Below, in pieces: positions 25,471 through 34,744 of a DNA stretch of 64,000 nt. Positions within the stretch are counted from its first letter, which is position 1; each line of letters opens with the position of its first letter. The notes below the pieces were generated by a model that worked only from the letters and a program-made list of their open reading frames with translations, was not told the origin of the DNA and made no database searches. Position numbers and translations under genes: made by a program. Source of the DNA: Ramlibacter sp. (GTDB lineage Bacteria; Pseudomonadota; Gammaproteobacteria; Burkholderiales; Burkholderiaceae_C); contig JAHBZM010000001.1 in the NCBI GenBank assembly GCA_019635435.1, forward strand, positions 434,001 through 498,000. The letters are read 5' to 3'.

Positions 25471-26261
25471 GCGCCGGCCTCGCCGCGCAGCAGCAGGCCC
25501 TGCTGGGCGCGCTGTGGGCGGGCGACCCTGAAACTGCTATGCATTCTGTAGCGCAACATGCCCGCCAGTCCTGGACTCCAGCCTCAAATCACTTGAAACG
25601 CGGGCTGCAGGCCTACCGCAGCCACGGTCTGGCGCTGGCCGGGCGCGTGCTTGACGCGGCTTTCCCGGTTTTGGCCCAGCTGCTGGGCGAAGACAACTTT
25701 GGCGCGCTGGCGCCCGCCTTCTGGCGTAGCCACCCGCCGCAGGGCGGCGACCTCGCGCAATGGGGCGGCGCGCTGCCGGCCTTTGTGGGCGCCGCGCCGC
25801 AACTGGCCGACGAGCCCTACCTGGGCGATGTGGCGCGCGTGGAATGGGCCCTGCACCAGGCCGCCAGCGCGGCCGACACCGTGCCCGACCTGGCCTCGCT
25901 CGCGCTGCTCACCACCCATGACCCGGCCGGCCTGCGGCTGCGGCTGTCGGCGGGCGTGGCCTGCGTGGCCAGTGCCTGGCCCGTGGTGAGCATCGTCCAG
26001 GCCCACCGCACGGGCGAGCCCACGCTGGCGCAGGCTGGCCAGCGGCTGCGCGACGGCGCCGCCGAAACCGCGCTGGTCTGGCGCGAGGGCCTGCAGCCCC
26101 GGCTGCGCGAGGCCCTGCCCGGCGAGCCCGAGCTGATCAGCGCGCTGCTGGCCGGCGAGCCGCTGCTGCCCGCCCTGGCCCACGCCCAGGCGCTGGACAT
26201 CACCGCCTGGCTGTCCACCGCCGCGCCCACCGGCCTGCTGGCCGGGGTGCAGGCCGTCTGA
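25467..26261 (+). CDS. bufC: DUF2063 family partner of the MNIO enzyme
   Basis: A 264-residue protein with the DUF2063 N-terminal region (LKRGLQAYRSHGLALAGRVLDAAFPVLAQLLG and the W...HPP pattern), which in related clusters recruits the precursor to the MNIO enzyme. ATG 25467 overlaps the bufB stop. An in-frame copy of the dispersed repeat (25531-25599) replaces part of the N-terminal helix and encodes TAMHSVAQHARQSWTPAS, an unusual insertion close to the start of the domain. Confidence 0.88.
   Translation: MSAGLAAQQQALLGALWAGDPETAMHSVAQHARQSWTPASNHLKRGLQAYRSHGLALAGRVLDAAFPVLAQLLGEDNFGALAPAFWRSHPPQGGDLAQWGGALPAFVGAAPQLADEPYLGDVARVEWALHQAASAADTVPDLASLALLTTHDPAGLRLRLSAGVACVASAWPVVSIVQAHRTGEPTLAQAGQRLRDGAAETALVWREGLQPRLREALPGEPELISALLAGEPLLPALAHAQALDITAWLSTAAPTGLLAGVQAV
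25531..25599 (+). repeat. dispersed Comamonadaceae-type short repeat, copy within bufC
   Basis: It runs from CTGCTATG through TGTAGCGCAA, GCCCGCC, TCCTGGACTCCAGCC to CTTGAAAC. The same blocks in the same order occur at 11932, 32911, 54004, 21431 and, more loosely, 43163. Confidence 0.75.
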
Positions 26262-26295
26262 TCCCCGTTCACCCCCATCCCACCCGAGGAAACCC

Positions 26296-26775
26296 ATGAA
26301 CCCCGCCACCTCCCCCACGCTGCTGCAACGCGCCCTGGCCCTGTGGGCCCGCTTCTCCGCGGGGCTGGACGCCCTGCAGCCCGTTGCCGCGCTGGCGGCG
26401 CGCCTGTATGTGGGCCAGGCCTTCTTTCTGTCGGGCCTGACCAAGCTGCGCGACTGGGACATCACCGTCGCCCTGTTCACTGATGAATACCAGGTGCCGC
26501 TGCTGCCGCCCGAGCTGGCCGCGCTCATGGGCACCGCCGGTGAACTGGTGCTGCCCGTGCTGCTGGTGCTGGGCCTGGGCGGCCGCTTCGCGGCGCTGGG
26601 GTTGTTCTTGGTGAACGCGGTGGCCGTGGTGTCGCTGGCCGAGATCGCGCCGGCGGCCCTGCAGCAGCATGTGTTCTGGGGCGCGCTGCTCGCGGGGCTC
26701 GCCATTTACGGGCCCGGCGCCTGGTCATTGGAGCGGCTGGTGCTGCCCCGGCTGCTCGGCCGCCAGGCGGCCTGA
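26296..26775 (+). CDS. bufD: DoxX family membrane protein (bufferin operon)
   Basis: A 159-residue protein with four hydrophobic segments; LYVGQAFFLSGLTKLRDW matches DoxX. DoxX proteins are commonly found at the end of buf-type operons and may link to the quinone pool or redox supply. A GAGGAAAC ribosome site precedes ATG 26296. It converges with the ammonium transporter gene with 22 bases between the stops. Confidence 0.88.
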   Translation: MNPATSPTLLQRALALWARFSAGLDALQPVAALAARLYVGQAFFLSGLTKLRDWDITVALFTDEYQVPLLPPELAALMGTAGELVLPVLLVLGLGGRFAALGLFLVNAVAVVSLAEIAPAALQQHVFWGALLAGLAIYGPGAWSLERLVLPRLLGRQAA

Positions 26776-26797
26776 GCCGCGCGGGCCGCGGCGCGGC

Positions 26798-28000
26798 CTA
26801 CCAGTTGACCTCGCGGTCAGGCGTGGCGCCGATCTTGTGGATCGACAGGTCGGCGCCGTCGTATTCCTCCTCGGGCGACAGGCGCAGGCGGGTCACGGTC
26901 TTGATCAGGCCATAGACGGCAAAGCCGCTGGCCAGCGCCCAGCCCACACCCATCAGCGTGCCCACCAGCTGCGCGCCAAAGCTCACGCCACCCAGCCCGC
27001 CCAGCGCCTGGCTGCCAAAGATGCCGGCCGCCAGCCCGCCCCAGGCGCCGCACAGGCCGTGCAGCGGCCACACGCCCAGCACGTCGTCGATCTTCCATTT
27101 GTTCTGCGTGAGCGTGAACATCACCACGAAGATGCCGCCGGCAATGCCGCCCACCACCAGCGCGCCCAGCGGGTGCATCAGGTCGGAGCCCGCGCACACC
27201 GCGACCAGGCCGGCCAGCGGGCCGTTGTGCACAAAGCCCGGGTCGTTCTTGCCCAGCGCCAGCGCCGCCAGCGTGCCGCCCACCATGGCCATCAGCGAGT
27301 TGACGGCCACCAGGCCCGAGATCTTGTCGATGGTCTGCGCGCTCATCACGTTGAAGCCGAACCAGCCCACCGTGAGAATCCACGCGCCCAGCGCCAGGAA
27401 CGGGATGTTGGACGGCGGGTGGGCCGAGATGGCGCCGTCCTTGCGGTAGCGGTTGGCCCGCGCGCCCAGCAGGATCACCGCCGGCAGCGCCAGCCAGCCG
27501 CCCACGGCGTGGACCACCACCGAGCCCGCAAAGTCATGGAACTCGGCGCCCGTGGCGGCCAGGATCCAGGCCTGCACGCCAAAGTGCTGGTTCCAGACAA
27601 TGCCTTCAAAGAAGGGGTAGATCAGCCCCACGATGACCGCGGTGGCGATCAGCTGCGGCCAGAACCGCGCGCGCTCGGCAATGCCGCCCGAGATGATGGC
27701 CGGGATGGCCGCGGCAAAGGTCAGCAGGAAGAAGAACTTGACCAGCTCGTAGCCGTTCTTCGCGGCCAGCTGCTCGGCACCCACAAAAAAGTGCGTGCCA
27801 TAGGCCACGCCATAGCCCACCATGAAATACACCACGGTCGACACCGAAAAGTCGACCAGGATCTTCACCAGCGCATTCACCTGGTTCTTTTTGCGCACGG
27901 TGCCCAGTTCAAGAAAGGCAAAGCCGGCATGCATGGCCAGCACCATGATGCCGCCCAGCAGAATGAACAGCGCGTCCGAGCCCTGTTTTAGTGCTTCCAT
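26798..28000 (-). CDS. amtB: ammonium transporter
   Basis: A 400-residue Amt family channel with about 11 membrane segments. Both pore histidines are present (SVVVHAVGGW and WPLHGLCGAWGG). MEALKQGSDALFILLGGIMVLAMHAGFAFLELGTVR is the characteristic start. ATG 28000 has a GAGGAG site; an upstream in-frame start at 28123 is rejected because it runs through the promoter. No signal peptide is seen and no glnK is adjacent, unlike the usual glnK-amtB operon. Confidence 0.93.
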   Translation of the reverse strand: MEALKQGSDALFILLGGIMVLAMHAGFAFLELGTVRKKNQVNALVKILVDFSVSTVVYFMVGYGVAYGTHFFVGAEQLAAKNGYELVKFFFLLTFAAAIPAIISGGIAERARFWPQLIATAVIVGLIYPFFEGIVWNQHFGVQAWILAATGAEFHDFAGSVVVHAVGGWLALPAVILLGARANRYRKDGAISAHPPSNIPFLALGAWILTVGWFGFNVMSAQTIDKISGLVAVNSLMAMVGGTLAALALGKNDPGFVHNGPLAGLVAVCAGSDLMHPLGALVVGGIAGGIFVVMFTLTQNKWKIDDVLGVWPLHGLCGAWGGLAAGIFGSQALGGLGGVSFGAQLVGTLMGVGWALASGFAVYGLIKTVTRLRLSPEEEYDGADLSIHKIGATPDREVNW

Positions 28001-28031
28001 AAGCTCCTCTTTGGATAAATTGCTTGTGATT

Positions 28032-28066
28032 GGTGCGTTTTTGGGTGGATTCAGCAAAAACGCACC
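28032..28066 (-). promoter_or_regulatory. 11-bp inverted repeat in the amtB upstream region
   Basis: GGTGCGTTTTT (28032-28042) and AAAAACGCACC (28056-28066) are perfect inverted arms, 32-66 bases upstream of the amtB start. It could be an operator or an RNA hairpin. The spacing does not match a canonical sigma-54 or NtrC site. The rest of 28001-28140 shows no gene. Confidence 0.45.
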
Positions 28067-28140
28067 ATAAGCAAGCAAGAAATACGCCAGAAGAGTGCAA
28101 CCAGGCGGCGAGGGCCGCGACATTTATAATGGCGGCTGTC

Positions 28141-28292
28141 ATTGGGGAGTAGCCTCCCTTCAATTCTGAGAGGGGCTTGCGTCAACAGACTTGGGGTGCA
28201 TTACTGCGGCCCATGGCGCAAGCGGTTGTCCGGACTTGGCGAGACCTTTGACTGCGCAGCCTCCGTTTTGGCCGGGGATGCCGCGCAGTCAT
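28141..28292 (+). ncRNA. yybP-ykoY manganese riboswitch
   Basis: The leader of the exporter gene has the family's conserved blocks: GGGGAGTAGCC near 28144, CGTCAACAGACT near 28179 and TTGGCGAGACCTTTG near 28237. An arm pair ACTGCGC (28251-28257) and GCGCAGT (28283-28289) follows and is a likely expression platform; TCCGGCCGGA before the ribosome site may mask it. The family senses Mn2+ and turns on efflux genes. Confidence 0.85.
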
Positions 28293-28321
28293 CGGTGTGT
28301 CCGTTCCGGCCGGAGTCCTTC

Positions 28322-28885
28322 ATGGAAGCCCTTCTCGTCTCCACCTCCATCGTTGCCCTGGCCGAAATGGGCGACAAAACCCAGCTGCTCGCCCTGGTGC
28401 TGGCCGCGCGGTTCCGCCGCCCCTGGCCCATCGTGCTCGGCATCCTCGTGGCCACGCTGGCCAACCACGCGCTGGCGGGCGCGGCCGGCGCCTGGCTCAC
28501 CACCATGCTGGGGCCGGACGTCTTGCGCTGGGTGCTGGGCGGCTCGTTCCTGGCCATGGCGGCGTGGATGCTGGTGCCTGACAAGCTGGATGAAGACGAA
28601 GCCACCACGGCGCCTCGCTTCGGCGTGTTTGGCACCACGGTGGTCGCTTTCTTTCTGGCCGAGATGGGCGACAAGACGCAGATCGCTACCGTGATGCTTG
28701 CCGCCCGCTACGACGCCTACTTCTGGGTGGTGGCCGGCACCACGCTGGGCATGATGCTGGCCAACGCGCCCGTGGTCTGGCTTGGCGACCGCATCACGCG
28801 GCGCGTGCCCATTGCGCTGGTGCACCGCATCTCGGCGGCCATCTTTGTGGCGCTGGGCGTGCTCGCGCTGGTGGGCTGGCGTTGA
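28322..28885 (+). CDS. TMEM165/GDT1 (UPF0016) family manganese exporter
   Basis: A 187-residue membrane protein with six hydrophobic segments and the two family repeats, each with EMGDKTQ (VALAEMGDKTQLLALVLAARF and FFLAEMGDKTQIATVMLAARY). Members (MneA type) export Mn2+. The start ATG 28322 fits the repeat position; the frame is open upstream through the riboswitch. The Mn2+ riboswitch in front supports the assignment. Confidence 0.92.
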   Translation: MEALLVSTSIVALAEMGDKTQLLALVLAARFRRPWPIVLGILVATLANHALAGAAGAWLTTMLGPDVLRWVLGGSFLAMAAWMLVPDKLDEDEATTAPRFGVFGTTVVAFFLAEMGDKTQIATVMLAARYDAYFWVVAGTTLGMMLANAPVVWLGDRITRRVPIALVHRISAAIFVALGVLALVGWR

Positions 28886-28896
28886 TATACTGCGGG

Positions 28897-28956
28897 CTCA
28901 GCGCCGATTTGCTTCAGCTTGCGGGCGCTCAATAAATTCAGCTAAAGATCGAAAGC
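28897..28956 (+). ncRNA. SAM-II riboswitch
   Basis: The leader before metX matches the SAM-II pattern: P1 arms AGCGCC (28900-28905) and GGCGCT (28924-28929), GATTTGCTT in the first loop, then AATAAATTCAGCTAAAG forming the A-rich linker and pseudoknot strand. The family senses S-adenosylmethionine and represses methionine genes such as metX. Confidence 0.85.
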
Positions 28957-28962
28957 CTGCCC

Positions 28963-28998
28963 ACCCGGCCTCGTTTTTTAGCGACGCCGGGTTTTTTG
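28963..28998 (+). terminator. intrinsic terminator between the SAM-II aptamer and metX
   Basis: ACCCGGC (28963-28969) pairs with GCCGGGT (28986-28992), with inner TCG/CGA pairs, followed by TTTTTTG. It lies in the leader before the metX ATG, so SAM binding may control read-through. Confidence 0.85.
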
Positions 28999-29030
28999 TT
29001 TTTGCCTGTCTTTCTGCCTTTTCGCCAAAG

Positions 29031-30170
29031 ATGATCGTCACGCCCCAGTTCATGGATTTCAGCGAGCCGCTGGCGCTGCAAAGCGGCGCGTCGATTCGCG
29101 GCTACACGCTGGCCTATGAAACCTATGGCCGGCTCAATGCCGACAAGTCCAACGCCGTGCTGGTCTGCCACGCGCTGAACGCCTCGCACCATGTGGCCGG
29201 CGTGTATGAGGGCCAGCCCAAGTCCGAAGGCTGGTGGGACAACATGATCGGCCCGGGCAAGCCCGTGGACACCGACCGCTTCTTCGTCATCGGCGTCAAC
29301 AACCTGGGCTCGTGCTTTGGCTCCACCGGGCCCATGGCCACCCACCCCGACACCGGCCAGGTCTATGGCGCCGACTTTCCCGTGGTCACCGTGGAGGACT
29401 GGGTGAATGCGCAGGCGCGCCTGCTCGACGCGCTGGGCATCAACACGCTGGCCGCCGTCATGGGCGGCAGCCTGGGCGGCATGCAGGCCCTGGCCTGGAC
29501 GCTGCAATACCCGCAGCGCGTGCGCCACGCCGTGGTGGTGGCCAGCGCGCCCAACCTCACGGCCGAGAACATTGCCTTCAATGAGGTGGCGCGCCGCGCC
29601 ATCGTGACCGACCCCGACTTTCACGGCGGCCACTTCTACCGCCACGGCGTGGTGCCCAAGCGCGGCCTGCGCATCGCCCGCATGATCGGCCACATCACCT
29701 ACCTGAGCGACGACGTGATGAACGAAAAGTTCGGCCGACAGCTGCGTGAAGAGGTGGCCGGCGGCTACAAATACACCACGCAGGACATCGAGTTCCAGAT
29801 CGAAAGCTACCTGCGCTACCAGGGCGACAAGTTCAGCGACTACTTTGACGCCAACACCTACCTGCTGATCACCCGCGCGCTGGATTACTTTGACCCGGCC
29901 CTGCCCCACGACGGCAACCTCACGCGCGCGCTGGCCGGCGCCACTGCGGGCTTCCTGCTGGTGAGCTTCACCACCGACTGGCGCTTCTCGCCCAGGCGCA
30001 GCCGCGAGATCGTCAAGGCCCTGCTCGACAACCGGCGCGACGTGAGCTACGCCGAGATCGACGCCCCCCACGGCCACGACGCCTTCCTGCTGGACGACGC
30101 GCGCTACCTTGGCGTGGTGCGCTCGTACTTTGAAGGCAAGGTGGCCGCCGCCGCCGGGAGCCGCCCATGA
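29031..30170 (+). CDS. metX: homoserine O-acyltransferase MetX
   Basis: A 379-residue alpha/beta hydrolase-fold enzyme that acylates homoserine for methionine synthesis. The nucleophile is in VMGGSLGGMQALAW, the acid in TDWRFSPRRSREIV, and the catalytic His in DAPHGHDAFLL. Many betaproteobacterial MetX proteins use succinyl-CoA rather than acetyl-CoA, so the donor is not certain. ATG 29031 follows the riboswitch and terminator; an upstream in-frame start would run through them. It overlaps metW by ATGA. Confidence 0.95.
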   Translation: MIVTPQFMDFSEPLALQSGASIRGYTLAYETYGRLNADKSNAVLVCHALNASHHVAGVYEGQPKSEGWWDNMIGPGKPVDTDRFFVIGVNNLGSCFGSTGPMATHPDTGQVYGADFPVVTVEDWVNAQARLLDALGINTLAAVMGGSLGGMQALAWTLQYPQRVRHAVVVASAPNLTAENIAFNEVARRAIVTDPDFHGGHFYRHGVVPKRGLRIARMIGHITYLSDDVMNEKFGRQLREEVAGGYKYTTQDIEFQIESYLRYQGDKFSDYFDANTYLLITRALDYFDPALPHDGNLTRALAGATAGFLLVSFTTDWRFSPRRSREIVKALLDNRRDVSYAEIDAPHGHDAFLLDDARYLGVVRSYFEGKVAAAAGSRP

Positions 30171-30751
30171 GCGACCTGCAGACCCAGCGCCACATTGCCG
30201 CCCTGGTGCCGCCCGGCTCGCGCGTGCTCGACCTGGGCTGCGGCGACGGCGCGTTGCTCGACTTGCTGCAGCGCGAACGCGGCTGCAGCGGCTACGGCGT
30301 GGAAATTGCCGACGCCAACGTGGCCGCCTGCGTCAAGCGCGGCGTCAACGTGATCCAGCTCAACCTCGACGAGGGGTTGCAGATGTTTGACGACAACAGC
30401 TTTGACGTGGTGCTGCAGATCGACACGCTGCAGCACCTGCGCAACGCCGAAACCATGCTGCGCGAAACCGCGCGCGTGGGCAAGCGCGGCATTGTGGCCT
30501 TCCCCAACTTTGCGCACTGGCCCAACCGGCTGGCTGTGCTGCGCGGGCGCATGCCCGTGACCCGGCGCCTGCCCTACCAGTGGTATGACACGCCCAATAT
30601 CCGCGTGGGCACCTTCAAGGACTTTGAAGTGCTGGCCCACAAGAACGAGCTGCGCGTGCTCGACGCCTTTGGCGTGCAGGACGGGCGCGAGGTGCGCTGG
30701 CTGCCCAACGCGCGCGCCGGCACGGCGGTGTTCATGTTTGAAGGCGGCTGA
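30167..30751 (+). CDS. metW: methionine biosynthesis protein MetW
   Basis: A 194-residue methyltransferase-fold protein with SAM-binding VLDLGCGDGALL and the family blocks YGVEIAD and QLNLDEGL, then FPNFAHWPNRL and LPYQWYDTPNIR. MetW works with MetX in homoserine acylation in proteobacteria. The metX-metW overlap implies translational coupling. Confidence 0.95.
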   Translation: MSDLQTQRHIAALVPPGSRVLDLGCGDGALLDLLQRERGCSGYGVEIADANVAACVKRGVNVIQLNLDEGLQMFDDNSFDVVLQIDTLQHLRNAETMLRETARVGKRGIVAFPNFAHWPNRLAVLRGRMPVTRRLPYQWYDTPNIRVGTFKDFEVLAHKNELRVLDAFGVQDGREVRWLPNARAGTAVFMFEGG

Positions 30752-30765
30752 GGTAATATCCGCCC

Positions 30766-30832
30766 ATCGGGAATTCAGCCTCCCGAATCCTCACGGATAG
30801 ACGGTGTCCCGTCCAAGCGCTGGTAACGCTCA
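30766..30832 (+). promoter_or_regulatory. structured leader upstream of chrB
   Basis: Three hairpins stand in a row in the 91-base gap before chrB: CGGGA/TCCCG (30768-30785), GACGG/CCGTC (30800-30813) and AGCG/CGCT (30816-30830), then the CAGGAG ribosome site. I recall RNA motifs named chrB-a and chrB-b upstream of Burkholderiales chromate genes; whether this is one needs a covariance search. Metal-responsive control is inference. Confidence 0.45.
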
Positions 30833-30842
30833 GGAGCATTCC

Positions 30843-31729
30843 ATGGACACCGCTGCACGACCCGTTCCCCCCTTTTCCCCTCTTGTTTCCCCTGTGGATC
30901 TGCGCGCCCGCCTGGGCCGCGCCGACGCCCCGTTGCTGCTGGATGTGCGGCGCGAGGCCCGCTTTGCCGAAAGCCCGCGCCTGCTCGCTGGCGCCCTGCG
31001 CTGCGCGCCTGAAGACGTGGCGCGCCTGGCGCAAACCCAACCGCCGCGCGAGGTGGTGGTCTATTGCGTGTACGGCCACAACGTCAGTGAAGAGGCCGCG
31101 GCCACGCTGCGCGCGGCCGGCTGGCCGGCCTTTGCGCTGGCCGGCGGCATCGAGGGCGGGCAGGACGGCGTGGACGCGCCCGACGCCATTGCCCGGTGGC
31201 GCGCCCGCCCGCCGCTGACCCTGCTCAAGCGGCCCGATCTGGGGGTGAGCGGCGAGCGCCCCTCGCGCTGGGTCACGCGCGAGCGGCCCAAGATCGACCG
31301 CGTGGCCTGCCCCTGGCTGATCCGCCGCTTCATTGACCCGCGCGCCGAGTTCTTCTATGTGCCCACGGCGCAGGTCTTTGCCGAAGCCGAGCGCCTGGGC
31401 GCCGTGGCCTATGACATCCCCGGCGCGCCCATCACGCACGAGGGCGAGCGGTGCAGCTTTGACGCGCTGCTCAAGGCGTTTGACCTGCAGGACGATGCGC
31501 TGGCGCGGCTGGCCACCATCATCCGCGGCGCCGACACCGGCCAGCTGCAGCTGGCGCCCTCATCGGCCGGGCTGCTGGCCTTGTCGCTGGGTCTGTCGCG
31601 CGTGCACCGCGATGACACGGCCCTGCTCGAGGCCGCCATGCCCCTGTACGACGCGCTGCACGCCTGGTGCCTGGACGCCGTGGCCGAAACGCACAGCTGG
31701 CAACCCGCCGCAATGACCGGAGCGCCTCT

Positions 31730-31733
<4 letters not shown>
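30843..31733 (+). CDS. chrB: ChrB-type chromate resistance protein with rhodanese domain
   Basis: A 296-residue protein. Residues 15-115 form a rhodanese-like domain (LLLDVRREARF, and VVYCVYGHNVSEEAA with the active Cys). Residues 145-285 are the ChrB C-terminal domain (KIDRVACPWLIRRFIDPRAEFFYVP, EGERCSFDALLKAF, RGADT). ChrB proteins support or regulate chromate efflux by ChrA. ATG 30843 is preferred to an in-frame 30804 start because of the CAGGAG site. It overlaps chrA by GTGA. Confidence 0.9.
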
Positions 31734-33096
<1,363 letters not shown>

Positions 33097-33100
<4 letters not shown>

Positions 33101-33873
33101 CAACTTCCTTCACCCCCGTGACCAGTGGCGCCCGCCTGTCTGACCAGGTGGCGCAGCAGCTTGCGGCGCAGATCAAGGCGGGCGGCCTGGCGCCCGGCGA
33201 CAAGCTGCCGCCCGAGGCGCGGCTGGTGGAGCAGTTCAAGGTCAGCCGCACCGTGGTGCGCGAGGCCGTGTCGCGCCTCAAGTCGCTGGGGCTGGTGGAC
33301 TCGCGCCAGGGCAGCGGCGTGTATGTGAACGCCAGCCAGCCCTTCTCGCCGCTGAACTTTGACGCCAAACACGCCGACTCGCGCAGCGCCGTGGTGCAGA
33401 TGGTGGAGGTGCGCCGCGCGCTGGAGGCCGAGGCCGCCATGCTGGCCGCGCAGCGCCGCACGGCAACAGACATCAAGCGCATCCAGAAAGCGGTCAAGGC
33501 GCTGGACAAGGCCATGGCCATGGGCGCCGACGGCGTGGAGGAAGACGTGCGCTTTCACCGCAGCATTGCCGAGGCCGCGCACAACCCCTTCCTCATGGGC
33601 ACGCTGGACTACCTGGCGCAGTTCATGCGCGGCGCCATCAGCGTGACGCGCGCCAACGAGGCGCGCCGCGAAGACTTCAGCACCCAGGTGCGCGGCGAGC
33701 ACGCCGCCATTGCCGCCGCCATCGAGGCCGGCGACCCCGCCAAGGCCCGCCAGGCCGCCGGCCGCCACATGCACAACGCCATCCGCCGCATCGAGCACGC
33801 CGACCCGGCGTTCTGGTCGCAGGAGGGGGAGAGGTTGGCGGAGCCGTTGGTGAGCAAGTTGTTGAAGGCCTGA
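33097..33873 (+). CDS. GntR family transcriptional regulator, FadR/FCD subgroup
   Basis: A 258-residue regulator. The winged helix covers LSDQVAQQLAAQIKAGGLAPGDKLPPEARLVEQFKVSRTVVREAVSRLKSLGLVDSRQGSGVYV. The FCD ligand domain follows, with metal-ligand candidates in EEDVRFHRSIAEAAHN, EHAAI and AGRHMHN. It overlaps chrA by ATGA, yet FCD regulators usually control organic-acid catabolism, so it may serve the tetronate genes that carry the same operator motif. Confidence 0.9.
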
Positions 33874-34305
33874 GTTTCCGTTGGTGTATCCGTCCGCCAC
33901 GCGGACTTTATAGGCTTCAACGTCGGGCGAACCTATATTGCGGGTTGCTGAAATCCACTTCAACAGACGAAGACCGCGCTTGGTAGACATAGCCCCTCCT
34001 GGTGTTGAGGCTATAGTGCAACAAGCGCGCACGCCCCGATGGTTGATTGAGCAGACGGAGCGCCCGGGACGACGGAGCAATGCGGGGTGTCATTGTGGCG
34101 AGCGCAGCAGGCCCGCAACCTGCATAAAGGAGGATCGATGACATCAACAGACCAGAATGGCCAGGTTATCGCGCAGAGTTATCCCGCAGCCGGGCAAGCC
34201 TGGCTTTTGCGGGGTTTGAGGTCGCCAGTTATCGGACCTGCCTTGGCCGTCGAGGCGCCAAAATCCCAACCGCAACAGGCGCTTAGCTGCGTTCCGCTGT
34301 CCCAG

Positions 34306-34329
34306 GTTATCCCGCGTTTGCGGGATAAC
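34306..34329. repeat. perfect palindrome GTTATCCCGC/GCGGGATAAC
   Basis: A 10-bp perfect stem with a GTTT loop. GTTATCCCGC also occurs at 34178-34187 and GTTATCGCGC at 34165-34174. The outer seven bases equal the R boxes of the cassette at 34702-35178. Confidence 0.65.
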
Positions 34330-34355
34330 GCTTCTCACCGTGCGGTCTAGATTAC

Positions 34356-34362
34356 GTTAAAC
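34356..34362 (+). other. integron R'-like box (GTTAAAC) before the first cassette ORF
   Basis: It fits the GTTRRRY core consensus and lies eight bases before the ORF start, as in gene cassettes. Confidence 0.45.
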
Positions 34363-34369
34363 ATCGGAA

Positions 34370-34657
34370 ATGCCACGCACACGTGTTCCGCTAGAGGTTG
34401 CCGCTGGGAAGCTGATCTCAGCTATCCAGCGCGAATGGCATGCCGAGTCTGGCGAATCGGAGGCTCATGAAAGCGAAAACGTACTGCACACGTCGCATTC
34501 GCTTCTTCAGGCCGCGTCGACCGGCTCAATCTCGTCAGTTGTCGGTTCAGATTCCGTTTCCGCATTTCTTGGTCAGGAATGGGTTCGGAAACATCCACGA
34601 GTTTGGCCGCACATCCAAGTCTTGGAAGCTGTTGCGCGCGAGGATTCCGATGCCTAA
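34370..34657 (+). CDS. hypothetical cassette-borne protein
   Basis: A 95-residue protein with no family I recognise. It starts MPRTRVPLEVAAGKLISAIQ and ends AVAREDSDA. Its TAA stop is inside the R'' box GCCTAAC of the following attC-like site, a common feature of integron cassettes. There is no obvious Shine-Dalgarno, also usual for cassettes. Composition is lower in GC than the chromosome around it. An alternative overlapping frame (34440-34748) crosses the attC-like site and is less likely. Confidence 0.5.
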   Translation: MPRTRVPLEVAAGKLISAIQREWHAESGESEAHESENVLHTSHSLLQAASTGSISSVVGSDSVSAFLGQEWVRKHPRVWPHIQVLEAVAREDSDA

Positions 34658-34708
34658 CATTCCGGCCCATCCGACCGCCTGCGGCGGCCGCTGGCCTCTA
34701 CGTTATCC
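34652..34708 (+). other. attC-like recombination site 1
   Basis: It runs from R'' GCCTAAC (34652-34658) to R' GTTATCC (34702-34708), 57 bases, the size of the shortest classic attC sites. Between them are inverted arms GGCC (34664-34667)/GGCC (34693-34696) and CCGCC-TGC-GGCGG (34675-34687), giving the expected imperfect hairpin. Confidence 0.6.
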
Positions 34709-34744
34709 CTCATCAAGAGCCACCTCGTTATTCCACAAACCATC

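Larger units (their letters stand above)
33874..34369. other. gene-poor lower-GC stretch upstream of the cassette cluster
   Basis: No convincing complete gene. On the minus strand an ATG at 33990 has a perfect AGGAGG-type site and starts MSTKRGLRLLKWISATRNIG, but the frame runs into antisense of gntR, so it looks like the head of a truncated gene. From 34160 to 34330 there are repeated GTTATC motifs and one perfect hairpin. Plus-strand frames here show no family features. Confidence 0.5.

Noticed and set aside
28032..28066. Sigma-54 promoter for amtB.
   Set aside because: The GG-to-GC spacing in the TGGTGCGTTTTTGC stretch is one base short of the canonical distance and the -24 element is poor.
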